A stretch of DNA of 64,000 nt from JBDFMH01 sp047238125 (GTDB lineage: Bacteria > Pseudomonadota > Alphaproteobacteria > Sphingomonadales > Sphingomonadaceae), in the NCBI RefSeq assembly GCF_047238125.1, contig NZ_JBDFMH010000001.1:1550001-1614000 (forward strand). Reading direction: 5' to 3'. Below the pieces are notes generated by a model. That model did no database searches. It worked only from the letters and a program-made list of their open reading frames with translations, and had not been told where the DNA came from. The translations under genes were made by a program, and so were the position numbers. Below are positions 17,966 through 26,487 of this stretch, in pieces; position 1 is the stretch's first letter, and every line of letters starts with the position of its first letter.

Positions 17966-19562
17966 TCAGCGCCCGTCGCCCGCGATCACGAATGGTGCCC
18001 ACAGTGCCGGATCGGCGCGCTCGGGATGCGCGGCATCGTCGATCGCCGCCAACATCGCGGCGCGCAGCGCGGCTGCACGGCCCGCCGCCGGATCCCGTGC
18101 CTCGGCAGCCAGCGTACCGGCCGTCAACGCCACTGCCATGTCGTCGCGCACGCGCCAGTGCGACACCAGCATCGCCCGCGCGCCGGCTGAGAAGAAGCCG
18201 CGCGCCAGGCCCGATAGCCCCTCCCCCCGCGCCGTCGTCCGCTGCGGTGTTGCAGGCGGACAGGATCACCCAATCCGCCGCCAATGACAGGGTCGATGCC
18301 TCGGATGCAGTCAACAGCCCGTCATCCGCGCTGTCGCCGCCAGACCCGGGGGTGAACACCAGCGCAGGCTCGGCCCCCTCCCCCAACTCGCCGGCCAGCA
18401 ACCCGTGAGTGGCGAACGCCACCACTCTCCGCGCCGACAGATCGGCACTGCGCACCGCAGCCTCCGTCGCCGCGTCGCCGGCCACGATCGCCGTGCTGCC
18501 GCCGTCGAATATCGCGGCCAGCCGTTCCAGTTCGGGCCGGGCGCCGGGCAATGATGCGAGCCGACCGATCGGCCCGCCCGCGCCCGACAGCACGGGATCG
18601 CCGAACCCCGCGAAGCCCTTGGTCGCGCGGCGCGCGGGCGCGGCACGCAGCGCACGCAGGCTGCCGATCGAAGGCAGCGTCACCAGTGCGTGCCGACGGA
18701 CCAGCCAGTCGGTCCGCCGCAGTTCGGCCGGATCGCGATCGTCACCGCGCGGCTGGCTGCCCACCAGCACGGACAACGGCAATCCGCCCAGCGCACCGCC
18801 CGGCACGACATAGACGGTGCGCGCATCGCCGATGAAGCGTGCGACCGGTGCCCACAGCAGCCGATAGGCCGCATGCGCGAGCGCCCGATCAAATGCCGAG
18901 CGGACCCGCCGACGCGCAGGGGCGGCATCCTCGCCACCGCGCGCCGGCCCGCCGGGATCCAGACCGACCCGTAGCCGGCGTACCGTCTCCGCCAGTTCTA
19001 CCTCGCTGATCGCAGCGCGCTGCCAGCCGCGCCCGCCCGGCCCGATCGCGAACACATAGGTCGCGCCGGCCGTGGGATAGACCAGCAGCAGCGCTTCCTG
19101 CCGATCGAGCAGCGCCGCAGCAGAATCGGCATCGACCGGGGCGATGCTGGTCAGCTGCACATAGGCGGGTGCGCGTTCCGCCAGCCCGGCATCGATTGCC
19201 GCCAGCAGGATGCGCGCGCGTTCGCCCCGGCCAGCCGCAGCCTTGATCGTCGATCGGTCCGGACGATCTGCCGCGCGAAGGCGGACTTCCTCGGCCTCGG
19301 CCGCCTGCAACGCCCGCGCCACGGTCTGCCGTTGGCGGATTAGCGTGCCGATCTCGGGAGTGGCCGCCGCCAGCCGTGCGGCCCCGCGCGAAAGCGACAG
19401 GGCGGTGCGCGATCCGATCGCCATCTGCGCATCCTGGAACGCGCTGTCGAACAGCGGCCGATCGCCCGCGCCCGGCGCGGCGAAGGCCGGCCCGGCGACC
19501 ATCAGAAGCAGCCAGCGGGCGATCCGGCCCCGCCATCCCAATCGCACGCGACACGACCCCAC
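17966..19562 (-). pseudogene. Exported CHAT-domain peptidase, frameshifted near the C-terminus
   Basis: This protein is read from a GTG at 19562 (other starts are possible) and has a signal-like segment (about 15-29). A helical region (about 40-135) is followed by a CHAT domain with the caspase-type dyad His386 (FATHG) and Cys437 (LSACNTA). Just after the cysteine the frame breaks in a run of six C (plus strand 18223-18228). The conserved CHAT ending (GLSGLARGFFSAGARAMLVS, then HW and PFVIAGDG) is in another frame and stops at 17966. Five C instead of six would restore it to about 531 residues. Unrepaired, the protein runs to a stop at 17949. The catalytic dyad is intact either way. Confidence 0.8.
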
Positions 19563-19621
19563 GACTTGCCCTCAATTTGTGAGGCATAAGCGATTTACCG
19601 AGCGAGTCGAGCAGGCGGGCA

Positions 19622-21106
19622 ATGGTGCGGATGAGGTGGCAGGCGGGGTTTGCGCTGGCGGTTGCGATCGCGGCGTTGCCCGCGCGTGCCGCCCCGCCCG
19701 CCGATCCCGAAGCGGCGCTTGCCGCGGCGCGGACGGCCGGCGATCAGGCCGCGCTGGCGACGGCATTGATGAAAGCAGCCGACGCCCGCCTGGTCGGCGC
19801 GCCCGCCGGCGCTGAGTCGGCCGCGCTCGAGGCGGTCGCGATCCGCGATCGTCTCTTCGGCCGCGCAAGCTATGAATCCGCGATCGCCCGCACGATGCTG
19901 GCGGTCACGCGCGCGCTGGGCGGCGATCGCGCCGGCCAGATCGAGCCGATGGGCGATGCCGCCCGTGCCGCCGCTGCCGCCGCGCGCTTGCCGGCGGAAC
20001 GCGAGGAAGCCGCCGTGGCACTGTTGACCGCGGCGCAGTTCGCCGACAGCGGTGGCCGGCGTGAGGCCGCGCAGGCGGCGCGACGGCGGGGGCTGGACCT
20101 GCTTGCCCGTGCCGACACCGCCAGCGGATCAAACGCCGCGCAGGCCTATGATATCGCCGCCGATCTCGCGATGCGGTGGGGACGGTTCGATGACTCGCTG
20201 ACGATGTCGACCCGCGCGATCACGATCTGGCAGGGCGTTGCGGTGGGCGATGCCGAACTCAGCCGATCACTGGGCAATGCGGCGCAGGCGCTGATGCGGC
20301 TCGGCCGCCATGCCGACGCCGAACCGCTGCTGCGCCGCGCGCTGGAGGTGGCGGACGAAGCGAAGCCGGCCGGCGTGCACCTGCAGGTACTGGCCTTGCA
20401 GAAACTCGCCGCCTTTTACCGCGAGACTGCCCGCCCCGAGCTTGCGGACGCCCTGTTGCAGCGCGCACTGGGGATCGCCGAAGCGATGCCGCGCGGCTTC
20501 CGCTATGCGCTGGCGATCGACACTGATCTCGCGACGCTCGCGTTGGAACGCGGACGCCCTGCCGCCGCCCGGCCCTATGCGGCACGCGCGGCGGAACTGG
20601 CCGAAGTGGTGCTGGGCACCGATTCGGGGGAGCGCGGCGCGCTGCTCCTGCTACTGGCCGAGATCGATCTGCAGCTCGGCGATCCGACGCGCGCCGAAAT
20701 TTCGACCCAGCTGGCCGGCGAGGCGTTCGCACGCGCGCTCACCAGCGATGATCCGCGTCATGGCGATCTGCTGGCGGCACGCGCCCGGATCATGGCAGCG
20801 CGCGGCGACCCACGCGGCGCTGCCAAGGCGTTCGCGCTGGCAATAGCGGCGATGCAGGAGCGCCCCGCGAGCCATCCCGCGCTGCTTGCCGCCCGGCGTG
20901 ATATCGCACGCCAGTTGTTGAAGGCAGGTGATGCGACGCAGGGCTGGCCGCAAGCCCGGGCTGCTGCCGATATGCTGACCCGCAGGCTGATCGATCAGGC
21001 GCGCCTGATCGATCAGGCCGCGCCGCTCGACGACGCCGCGCGCGCCACCTATGCGGTGTCGGTCGATCTTGCCTGGGCGCGGGCCCGGGGTTCGCGCGGT
21101 CAGTAA
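19622..21106 (+). CDS. Exported tetratricopeptide-repeat protein
   Basis: This 494-residue protein has a signal peptide (about 1-24, cleavage after ARA). The mature protein is almost wholly alpha-helical with repeated 34-residue units, clearest at about 195-330 (LGNAAQALMRLGRHADAEPL and KLAAFYRETARPELADALLQ). TPR arrays bind peptides or partner proteins. It is divergent from the CHAT gene, 59 bp apart, and TPR proteins are frequent partners of CHAT and caspase peptidases. It could present substrate or hold the peptidases inactive. Its 3' end overlaps the convergent folE gene by 7 bp. Confidence 0.8.
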   Translation: MVRMRWQAGFALAVAIAALPARAAPPADPEAALAAARTAGDQAALATALMKAADARLVGAPAGAESAALEAVAIRDRLFGRASYESAIARTMLAVTRALGGDRAGQIEPMGDAARAAAAAARLPAEREEAAVALLTAAQFADSGGRREAAQAARRRGLDLLARADTASGSNAAQAYDIAADLAMRWGRFDDSLTMSTRAITIWQGVAVGDAELSRSLGNAAQALMRLGRHADAEPLLRRALEVADEAKPAGVHLQVLALQKLAAFYRETARPELADALLQRALGIAEAMPRGFRYALAIDTDLATLALERGRPAAARPYAARAAELAEVVLGTDSGERGALLLLLAEIDLQLGDPTRAEISTQLAGEAFARALTSDDPRHGDLLAARARIMAARGDPRGAAKAFALAIAAMQERPASHPALLAARRDIARQLLKAGDATQGWPQARAAADMLTRRLIDQARLIDQAAPLDDAARATYAVSVDLAWARARGSRGQ

Positions 21107-21723
21107 CCCATCAGTTTCAGCACTTCCTGGCGCGAACGCTCGTCATCGCGGAACACGCCCATCATCCGGCTGGTCGTCATCGCGACACCGGGGGTGCGCA
21201 CCCCGCGCGCGGTCATGCAGGCATGGCTCGCCTCGATCACCACGGCCACGCCTTGCGGCTTCAGATGCTCCCAGATGCAGTTGGCGACTTCGGCCGTCAG
21301 CCGTTCCTGGATCTGCAGCCGGCGCGCGAAGCCGTGCAGCACGCGCGCGAGCTTGGAGATGCCGACGACCCAGTTGGTCGGCAGATAGGCGATGTGCGCA
21401 CGCCCGATGATCGGCGCCATGTGATGCTCGCAATGCGACTGGAACGGGATGTCCTTCAACAACACGATCTCGTCATAGCCGCCGACTTCCTCGAAGATAC
21501 GGCTCAGGTGGATCGCGGGATCCTCGGCATAGCCCTGGCAATATTCCTTCCAGGCGCGCGCCACCCGCAGCGGCGTATCGAGCAACCCCTCGCGGTCGGG
21601 GTCATCACCCGTCCAGCGGATCAGCGTGCGGATCGCGGCCTGCACCTCGTCCGGCACCGCCACCTTGGGCGGCGGGGCGATCAGGTCGCCGTCGCTTTCC
21701 CGCTTGTCATCCTCAGCTGTCAT
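21100..21723 (-). CDS. folE: GTP cyclohydrolase I
   Basis: This 207-residue enzyme opens the imidazole ring of GTP and forms dihydroneopterin triphosphate, the first step of folate (tetrahydrobiopterin-type pterin) synthesis. The signatures are complete: SHCEHHMAP with zinc ligands, LQIQERLT, and the second zinc cysteine in ASHACM. The start at 21723 is chosen because AAGGAGGG lies at the right distance; longer in-frame starts add residues absent from the family. The gene is monocistronic, downstream of the terminator of the TPR-like gene. Function is secure. Confidence 0.97.
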   Translation of the reverse strand: MTAEDDKRESDGDLIAPPPKVAVPDEVQAAIRTLIRWTGDDPDREGLLDTPLRVARAWKEYCQGYAEDPAIHLSRIFEEVGGYDEIVLLKDIPFQSHCEHHMAPIIGRAHIAYLPTNWVVGISKLARVLHGFARRLQIQERLTAEVANCIWEHLKPQGVAVVIEASHACMTARGVRTPGVAMTTSRMMGVFRDDERSRQEVLKLMGY

Positions 21724-21780
21724 CCGCGGCCCTCCTTGCTCCAGCCGGGTGCCACGCGGCCGGGGCCGCGCCAAGAGAAA

Positions 21781-21810
21781 AGGGCGGCGAGGTCATCGCC
21801 CCGCCGCCCT
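21781..21810 (-). terminator. Intrinsic terminator after the TPR-like exported protein gene
   Basis: AGGGCGGCG (21781-21789) and CGCCGCCCT (21802-21810) are perfect inverse complements with a 12-base loop. On the minus strand the hairpin is followed by TTTCTCTT. It separates the 21835-23073 gene from folE. Confidence 0.75.
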
Positions 21811-21834
21811 TCTAGCAATGAAGCTGGGTCAGAA

Positions 21835-23073
21835 TCAGGCCTGCTGATCGACCCAGATCGTCCAGTAGCGCGCCAGGCCGGCACGCGGACCGGTAACCGC
21901 CGCAAACGCCGCCTTGGCGCCGGCCTTGTCACCGGAGCGGGCGAGCGCCATGCCGAGACGGGTGTTGGCGACGTTGGCGTCGATCCCACCCTTGGCGATC
22001 GCCGCCTTGTAGAAGGTCGCGGCATTCGCCCAATCGGCATAACCCAGATACGCGTCGCCGAAGTTCATCAGCGCCTTGCCGGTGGCCGAGGCCGCCGGCG
22101 TCTTCGGCAGCGATGCCTTGTCAGCGGCGACCTTGCCCGAGACGATCGTGTTGATCTCACGCGCGTTCTGGCTGGATGCGGTATTGACGAAGCCCGCCTT
22201 CACGCCCTCATCCAGCACGGCCTTCGCCTCGCCGGGGTTCCGCAGATAGGTGGCGTTGACATATTCCATATAGTCGGCCTGCCCCTTCAGCGCGCCGGCC
22301 GAACGCATCAGGCGATAGATGTCGAGTTCGGTATCCGCATCGACCTTGTTCAGGTCACGCCAGGTGATCAGCGAGTCGCGCCAGTTGGTCGGCTCGCCCG
22401 GATAGGCCAGCAGCCACTCCTGGGTCAGCTTCTCCGTCTGCTGCGGCAGCTTGGCCGCATAGCCGATCGCGATGCCGCGGCCGTACCATTCCTTGGGCGC
22501 GGGCTTGCCGGTCGCCTTCTGCTTGTCGATGCCAGCCTGCAGCGTCTGCAGCGCCTCCGGGGTCTTGCCCAGCTTCTGCTTGGATTCGACTAGCAGCGCG
22601 AACACATTGGGATCGGGCGCACCCGCATCGACCGCAGCCTGCAGATGGCGCTCGGCCTTCTGGAAATCATTGCCCTGATAGGCGATCTGGCCAACGACGG
22701 TATTGAAGGTCGCGATCTGATCCGGCGCAACCTTGCCGCTGGACAACATCATCTCGATGGCGGCGCTCTGCGCCTTCGTGTCGTTCGTCTTGCGGCTCAC
22801 CTCATAATCGACCGAGCCGGTCACAAATTTGTCGTCCGGCGTGGTCGCGGCGGCCTTCGCTTCGGCAACCTTGGCGGCGGCGGTCGCGGTGTCGCCTGCG
22901 GCCAGCGCAGTCTGCGCGGCAGAAACCGCCTCGCGCACCGGCTTGCTCAGGTCGTATTTCTGGCCCGCGGCCTTCTTGTCCTTCTTCTGGGCAAGGGCGG
23001 GGTTGGTGCCCACGACGGCGGTAGTGCCCAGCGCGAGCGCCATGCCCAGCGCGATCGTCGATACGATTTTCAT
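21835..23073 (-). CDS. Exported TPR-like protein of unknown function
   Basis: This 412-residue protein has a signal peptide (1-29, ending NPALA-QK) and a Lys-rich start to the mature part. Helical repeats follow: TFNTVVGQIAYQGNDFQKAE and later FGDAYLGYADWANAATFYKA are TPR-like. I see no catalytic motif. The ATG at 23073 has GAGGAGG nine bases upstream, far better than upstream in-frame starts. Monocistronic with its own terminator. It resembles the abundant exported TPR proteins of sphingomonads whose role is unknown; envelope scaffolding is possible. Confidence 0.78.
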   Translation of the reverse strand: MKIVSTIALGMALALGTTAVVGTNPALAQKKDKKAAGQKYDLSKPVREAVSAAQTALAAGDTATAAAKVAEAKAAATTPDDKFVTGSVDYEVSRKTNDTKAQSAAIEMMLSSGKVAPDQIATFNTVVGQIAYQGNDFQKAERHLQAAVDAGAPDPNVFALLVESKQKLGKTPEALQTLQAGIDKQKATGKPAPKEWYGRGIAIGYAAKLPQQTEKLTQEWLLAYPGEPTNWRDSLITWRDLNKVDADTELDIYRLMRSAGALKGQADYMEYVNATYLRNPGEAKAVLDEGVKAGFVNTASSQNAREINTIVSGKVAADKASLPKTPAASATGKALMNFGDAYLGYADWANAATFYKAAIAKGGIDANVANTRLGMALARSGDKAGAKAAFAAVTGPRAGLARYWTIWVDQQA

Positions 23074-23272
23074 GCGTTTCAAGCCTCCTCGATGCGGCCG
23101 GGGGTGAGCCGCAGTCCCGGCAACGCCTAATCCGCCCCGATACGGGGCACAAGCATCGGCGGCCGCTGACGATCCCCTGTCAGCCAACCGCTGAACCGGC
23201 GTTGAACACGGCTCGTCCCGATTGGCACGCCGGCTTTGACCCCCGCCCCGGCGCTGCGCTAACGGCCCGATC

Positions 23273-24034
23273 ATGATCGCCCTGCTCTCGCCCGCCAAGT
23301 CGCTCGACTATCAGAGCCCGCTTCCGGCGGTCGATCCGAGCGTGCCCCGCTTCGCCTCCGAGGCGGAAACGCTCGCCGGAGCAGCGGCGAAGCTGGGTCC
23401 CAAGAAGCTCGCCGCGCTGATGCATATTTCGCCTAAGCTCGCGAAGCTGAACGCCGATCGCTTCAAGGGTTTCGGCGACGCGCAGGCGCGGCCCGCGCTC
23501 TACGCGTTCGCCGGCGATGTCTATCGCGGGTTCGAGGCGGCGACACTCGATCCGCCCGCGATCGCATTCGCGCAGGATCATGTCCGCATCCTGTCCGGCC
23601 TTTACGGCCTGTTGCGCCCGCTGGATGCGATCCGGCCGTACCGGCTGGAAATGGGCACGCCATGGGCGCCGGGCCGCAAGAAGACCCTCTATGATTGGTG
23701 GGGCACCTATGTGTCCGATGCACTGTCGGCGGAGCTTTCGGCGGAAGGCAGCGGCACGGTGATCAACCTGGCCAGCCAGGAATATTGGCACGTCATCGCG
23801 CAGGCGCCGCCCGCCGGCACCCGCATCGTGACGATCGATTTCCGTGACGATGGCCCCGATGGCCCGAAGTTCAACAGCTTCGCCGCCAAGCGCGCACGCG
23901 GCATGATGGCACGCTATCTGTGCGAACATCGGCTGGACGACGTCGAGGCGCTGAAAGGCTTCGACTCCGACGGCTATCGCTTCGATGCCGAGACGTCAGA
24001 GCCCGATCTCTGGCGCTTCCTGCGCGCCAGGTGA
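23273..24034 (+). CDS. yaaA: Peroxide stress protein YaaA (DUF328)
   Basis: This is a 253-residue protein, the usual YaaA length. Family landmarks are MIALLSPAKSLDY at the start, YAFAGDVYRGF (about 75-85), LSGLYGLLRPLD (about 106-117), PYRLEMGT and a C-terminal AKRARGMMARY. In E. coli YaaA limits free iron during hydrogen peroxide stress and protects DNA. It stands alone. The 199 bp before it, shared with the divergent TPR-like gene, show no operator I can identify. Confidence 0.95.
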   Translation: MIALLSPAKSLDYQSPLPAVDPSVPRFASEAETLAGAAAKLGPKKLAALMHISPKLAKLNADRFKGFGDAQARPALYAFAGDVYRGFEAATLDPPAIAFAQDHVRILSGLYGLLRPLDAIRPYRLEMGTPWAPGRKKTLYDWWGTYVSDALSAELSAEGSGTVINLASQEYWHVIAQAPPAGTRIVTIDFRDDGPDGPKFNSFAAKRARGMMARYLCEHRLDDVEALKGFDSDGYRFDAETSEPDLWRFLRAR

Positions 24035-24127
24035 ATGCGCTTATCCCCGGCTTGATCCGGGATTCACTTGCCTTGCCTGTCGGGTCGAAAACGGAGCTGA
24101 AGCCCGGATCAACCCCGGGATGACGCA
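24035..24127. repeat. Imperfect inverted repeat, intergenic palindromic element
   Basis: The left arm (24035-24061) and right arm (24102-24127) are imperfect inverse complements of about 26 bases around a 40-base centre. Both contain the TTGATCCGGG/CCCGGATCAA core and end in ATGCG/CGCAT. It sits between the convergent yaaA and hydrolase genes. Elements with this core are commonly scattered between alphaproteobacterial genes. It may also act as a bidirectional terminator. Confidence 0.7.
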
Positions 24128-24134
24128 TTGATGG

Positions 24135-25007
24135 TTATTCCACCCGCGCCAGCAGCCCGGCGATAGCCGCGCGCACTTCGGGTTCGTCCAGCGTCGGCGC
24201 ATGGCCGGTGCCGGGCACTACGATTTCTTCCAGCCCCGGCAGCCGCACCGCCATCTCGGCGGCGGTTTCGGCAGACAGCAGGTCGGAAATCGCCCCGCGC
24301 ACCAGCAGCACGGGCACGTCGCGCAAGCTTTCGAACGCAGGCCACAGGTCGAAGCCCGCTTCCCCGCCAGGCACACGGAACGGCTCCGCGATCTTCATGT
24401 CATAATCGAACACGATGCGCCCGGCAGGCGTCAGCCGGCACAGGCGCTTGGCCATCGCCAGCCAGTCCTCGATCGCATAGCCGGGGAAGGCCGCGGCATT
24501 GGTTTCCGCGATCGCGCGCGCGGCGTGCAGCCAGGTCGGCCAGCTGCCGCCCCGGCCGACATAGGTCTTGATGCGGCCGAGCCCCGCTTCGTCCAGCCGC
24601 GGGCCGATATCGTTCAGCACCGCCGCCGCGATCCGCCCCGGGCCCGCCGCCGACAACAGCATCGTCAGCATTCCGCCAAGCGAGGTGCCGATGGCCGCGA
24701 ACCGGCCGATCGCCTGATCATCCAGCAGCGCTTCCAGATCCTGCAGATAGACGAGCGGCACATAGCTCATCGGATCCTTGGCGTAGCCGCTGTCGCCGCG
24801 GCCGCGCATTTCCGGGCAGATCACGCGCCAGCCCTGCTCCGCCAGCCATTCCGCCAGCGACGCCGCATCGCGCGCGTTGCGGGTCAGCCCATGCAGGCAC
24901 AGGATCGGCGGCCGGCCCGCCGGCGCATCGGTTGTAGGCAGATAATCGCGATAATGGAGACGGATGCCGTCCTTCGACCACCAATATCCGTCATTCCATG
25001 CCGCCAT
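24135..25007 (-). CDS. Alpha/beta hydrolase
   Basis: This 290-residue cytoplasmic protein has the alpha/beta-hydrolase layout: an LCLHGLTRNARD oxyanion segment (about 40), the nucleophile elbow GTSLGG (Ser about 111), an acid in RGAISDLLS and the C-terminal GTGHAP histidine. Such enzymes hydrolyse esters, lactones or ring-cleavage products. The ATG at 25007 is chosen because the protein then starts at the WNDGYWWSKDG conserved in relatives; upstream starts only add Arg-rich residues. It is divergent from selO with 37 bp between starts. Substrate unknown. Confidence 0.88.
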   Translation of the reverse strand: MAAWNDGYWWSKDGIRLHYRDYLPTTDAPAGRPPILCLHGLTRNARDAASLAEWLAEQGWRVICPEMRGRGDSGYAKDPMSYVPLVYLQDLEALLDDQAIGRFAAIGTSLGGMLTMLLSAAGPGRIAAAVLNDIGPRLDEAGLGRIKTYVGRGGSWPTWLHAARAIAETNAAAFPGYAIEDWLAMAKRLCRLTPAGRIVFDYDMKIAEPFRVPGGEAGFDLWPAFESLRDVPVLLVRGAISDLLSAETAAEMAVRLPGLEEIVVPGTGHAPTLDEPEVRAAIAGLLARVE

Positions 25008-25044
25008 GCTTGCACGCTCCTGCCCCGCACACCCATATCGCGGC

Positions 25045-26448
25045 ATGTCCCGCCCCCCGCAACCCGCCGCCTTCCGCCCCGAAACGCGTATCCTGGCGCT
25101 CGCCGACCGCATCGCCGATCCCGTCCGCGCGGCCGACTTCCCGGAAGCGATCCTGCGCTTCCGCAATGATCGCTGGGCGGCCGCTGTCGGCCTGTCCGAC
25201 CTCCCCGATGATCGCTGGATCGATCATTTCGCTCGTTTTCAGCAGCTGCCCGGATCGCTGCCGCAACCGTTGGCGCTGCGCTATCACGGTCATCAGTTCC
25301 GCCAGTACAATCCCGATCTGGGTGATGGCCGCGGATTCTTGTTCGCGCAGTTGCGCGATGCGGAGGGGCGGCTGCTGGATCTCGGCACCAAGGGATCGGG
25401 CCAGACCCCCTACAGCCGGTTCGGTGACGGTCGGCTGACGCTGAAAGGCGGCGTGCGCGAGATCCTGGCGACCGAGATGCTGGAGGCGCTGGGCGTCGAG
25501 ACGTCCAAGACCTTCTCGCTGATCGAGACGGGAGAGCAGCTGCACCGCGGCGATGAGCCGTCGCCGACGCGATCCGCTGTGCTAGTCCGGCTCGGCCATG
25601 GCCATATCCGGATCGGCAGCTTCCAGCGGCTGGCGTGGGAACGCGACGCCGATACGATGACGGCGCTCGCAGGTTATTGCCTGGCGGAGCTCTACGGCGT
25701 CGAGCCGGGCAATGCGCCCGCCATCGGCCTGCTCGACCGGGTCGTGGCGGGCACCGCACGGCTGGCGGCATCCTACATGGCGGCGAGCTTCGTCCACGGC
25801 GTGCTCAACAGCGACAATATCGCGATCACTGCCGAAAGCTTTGACTATGGCCCATGGCGCTTCACCCCGCACTGGCAGCCGGGCTTCACGGCCGCCTATT
25901 TCGATCACCAGGGGCTCTATGCGTTCGGACGGCAAGCCGAGGCGATCCATTGGGACGTCGCGCAACTGGCGATCGCGCTGACGACGATCGCCGATGCCGA
26001 AACGCTGGCTCCCGTGCTCGACGGCTTTGCCGCTGCCTATGAAACCGCGTTCCGCGACGCGATCTTCGCGCGGCTCGGCATCGCCAGCCGTGGCGACGAA
26101 GCCGATCTCGACTTGCTGGCCGCGCTGGAGGCAGCGCTGGTCGACGGACCGGTCGGGATCGATCGCTTCTTCTTCGATTGGCGCGGCGGGCGTCGGCGGG
26201 GGCCATCGCCTGCCGATCCTGAATATGCCGGCGAACGCTTCGCGCCATTCGTGGCCGCGATCGCCGACTTCGCGCCCAGTGTCACCCTCGATCACCCCTA
26301 TTGGTCCGATGCCGAGCCATGTTCGATGCACATCGCGGAGGTCGAGGCGATCTGGAAGCGGATCGCCGAGGGAGACGACTGGAGCGCCCTGGAGTCCAAG
26401 ATCGGTGCAATTCGGCGGATGGGCGATGCGATGCAGGCTGCAGGCTGA
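25045..26448 (+). CDS. selO: Protein adenylyltransferase SelO (UPF0061/YdiU)
   Basis: This 467-residue pseudokinase-fold enzyme transfers AMP from ATP to protein Ser/Thr/Tyr residues. The family blocks are present: RYHGHQFRQYNPDLGDGRG, LGTKGSGQTPYSR, RLTLKGGVREILATEML, and VHGVLNSDNIAI with the metal-binding Asn and Asp. It lacks the C-terminal selenocysteine of eukaryotic SelO, as bacterial ones usually do. The ATG at 25045 gives the usual N-terminus. The next gene, astD, starts 39 bp downstream on the same strand. Confidence 0.95.
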   Translation: MSRPPQPAAFRPETRILALADRIADPVRAADFPEAILRFRNDRWAAAVGLSDLPDDRWIDHFARFQQLPGSLPQPLALRYHGHQFRQYNPDLGDGRGFLFAQLRDAEGRLLDLGTKGSGQTPYSRFGDGRLTLKGGVREILATEMLEALGVETSKTFSLIETGEQLHRGDEPSPTRSAVLVRLGHGHIRIGSFQRLAWERDADTMTALAGYCLAELYGVEPGNAPAIGLLDRVVAGTARLAASYMAASFVHGVLNSDNIAITAESFDYGPWRFTPHWQPGFTAAYFDHQGLYAFGRQAEAIHWDVAQLAIALTTIADAETLAPVLDGFAAAYETAFRDAIFARLGIASRGDEADLDLLAALEAALVDGPVGIDRFFFDWRGGRRRGPSPADPEYAGERFAPFVAAIADFAPSVTLDHPYWSDAEPCSMHIAEVEAIWKRIAEGDDWSALESKIGAIRRMGDAMQAAG

Positions 26449-26487
26449 CTTGCGCCCGCCGCCCCGCCACGGCAGACAGGCGCGCAG

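Noticed and set aside
17949..18172. The 17949 stop as the natural end of the CHAT protein
   Set aside because: The sequence after the C6 run in that frame is Arg/Gly-rich noise, while the alternative frame gives the conserved CHAT ending, so the longer frame is treated as a frameshift product.
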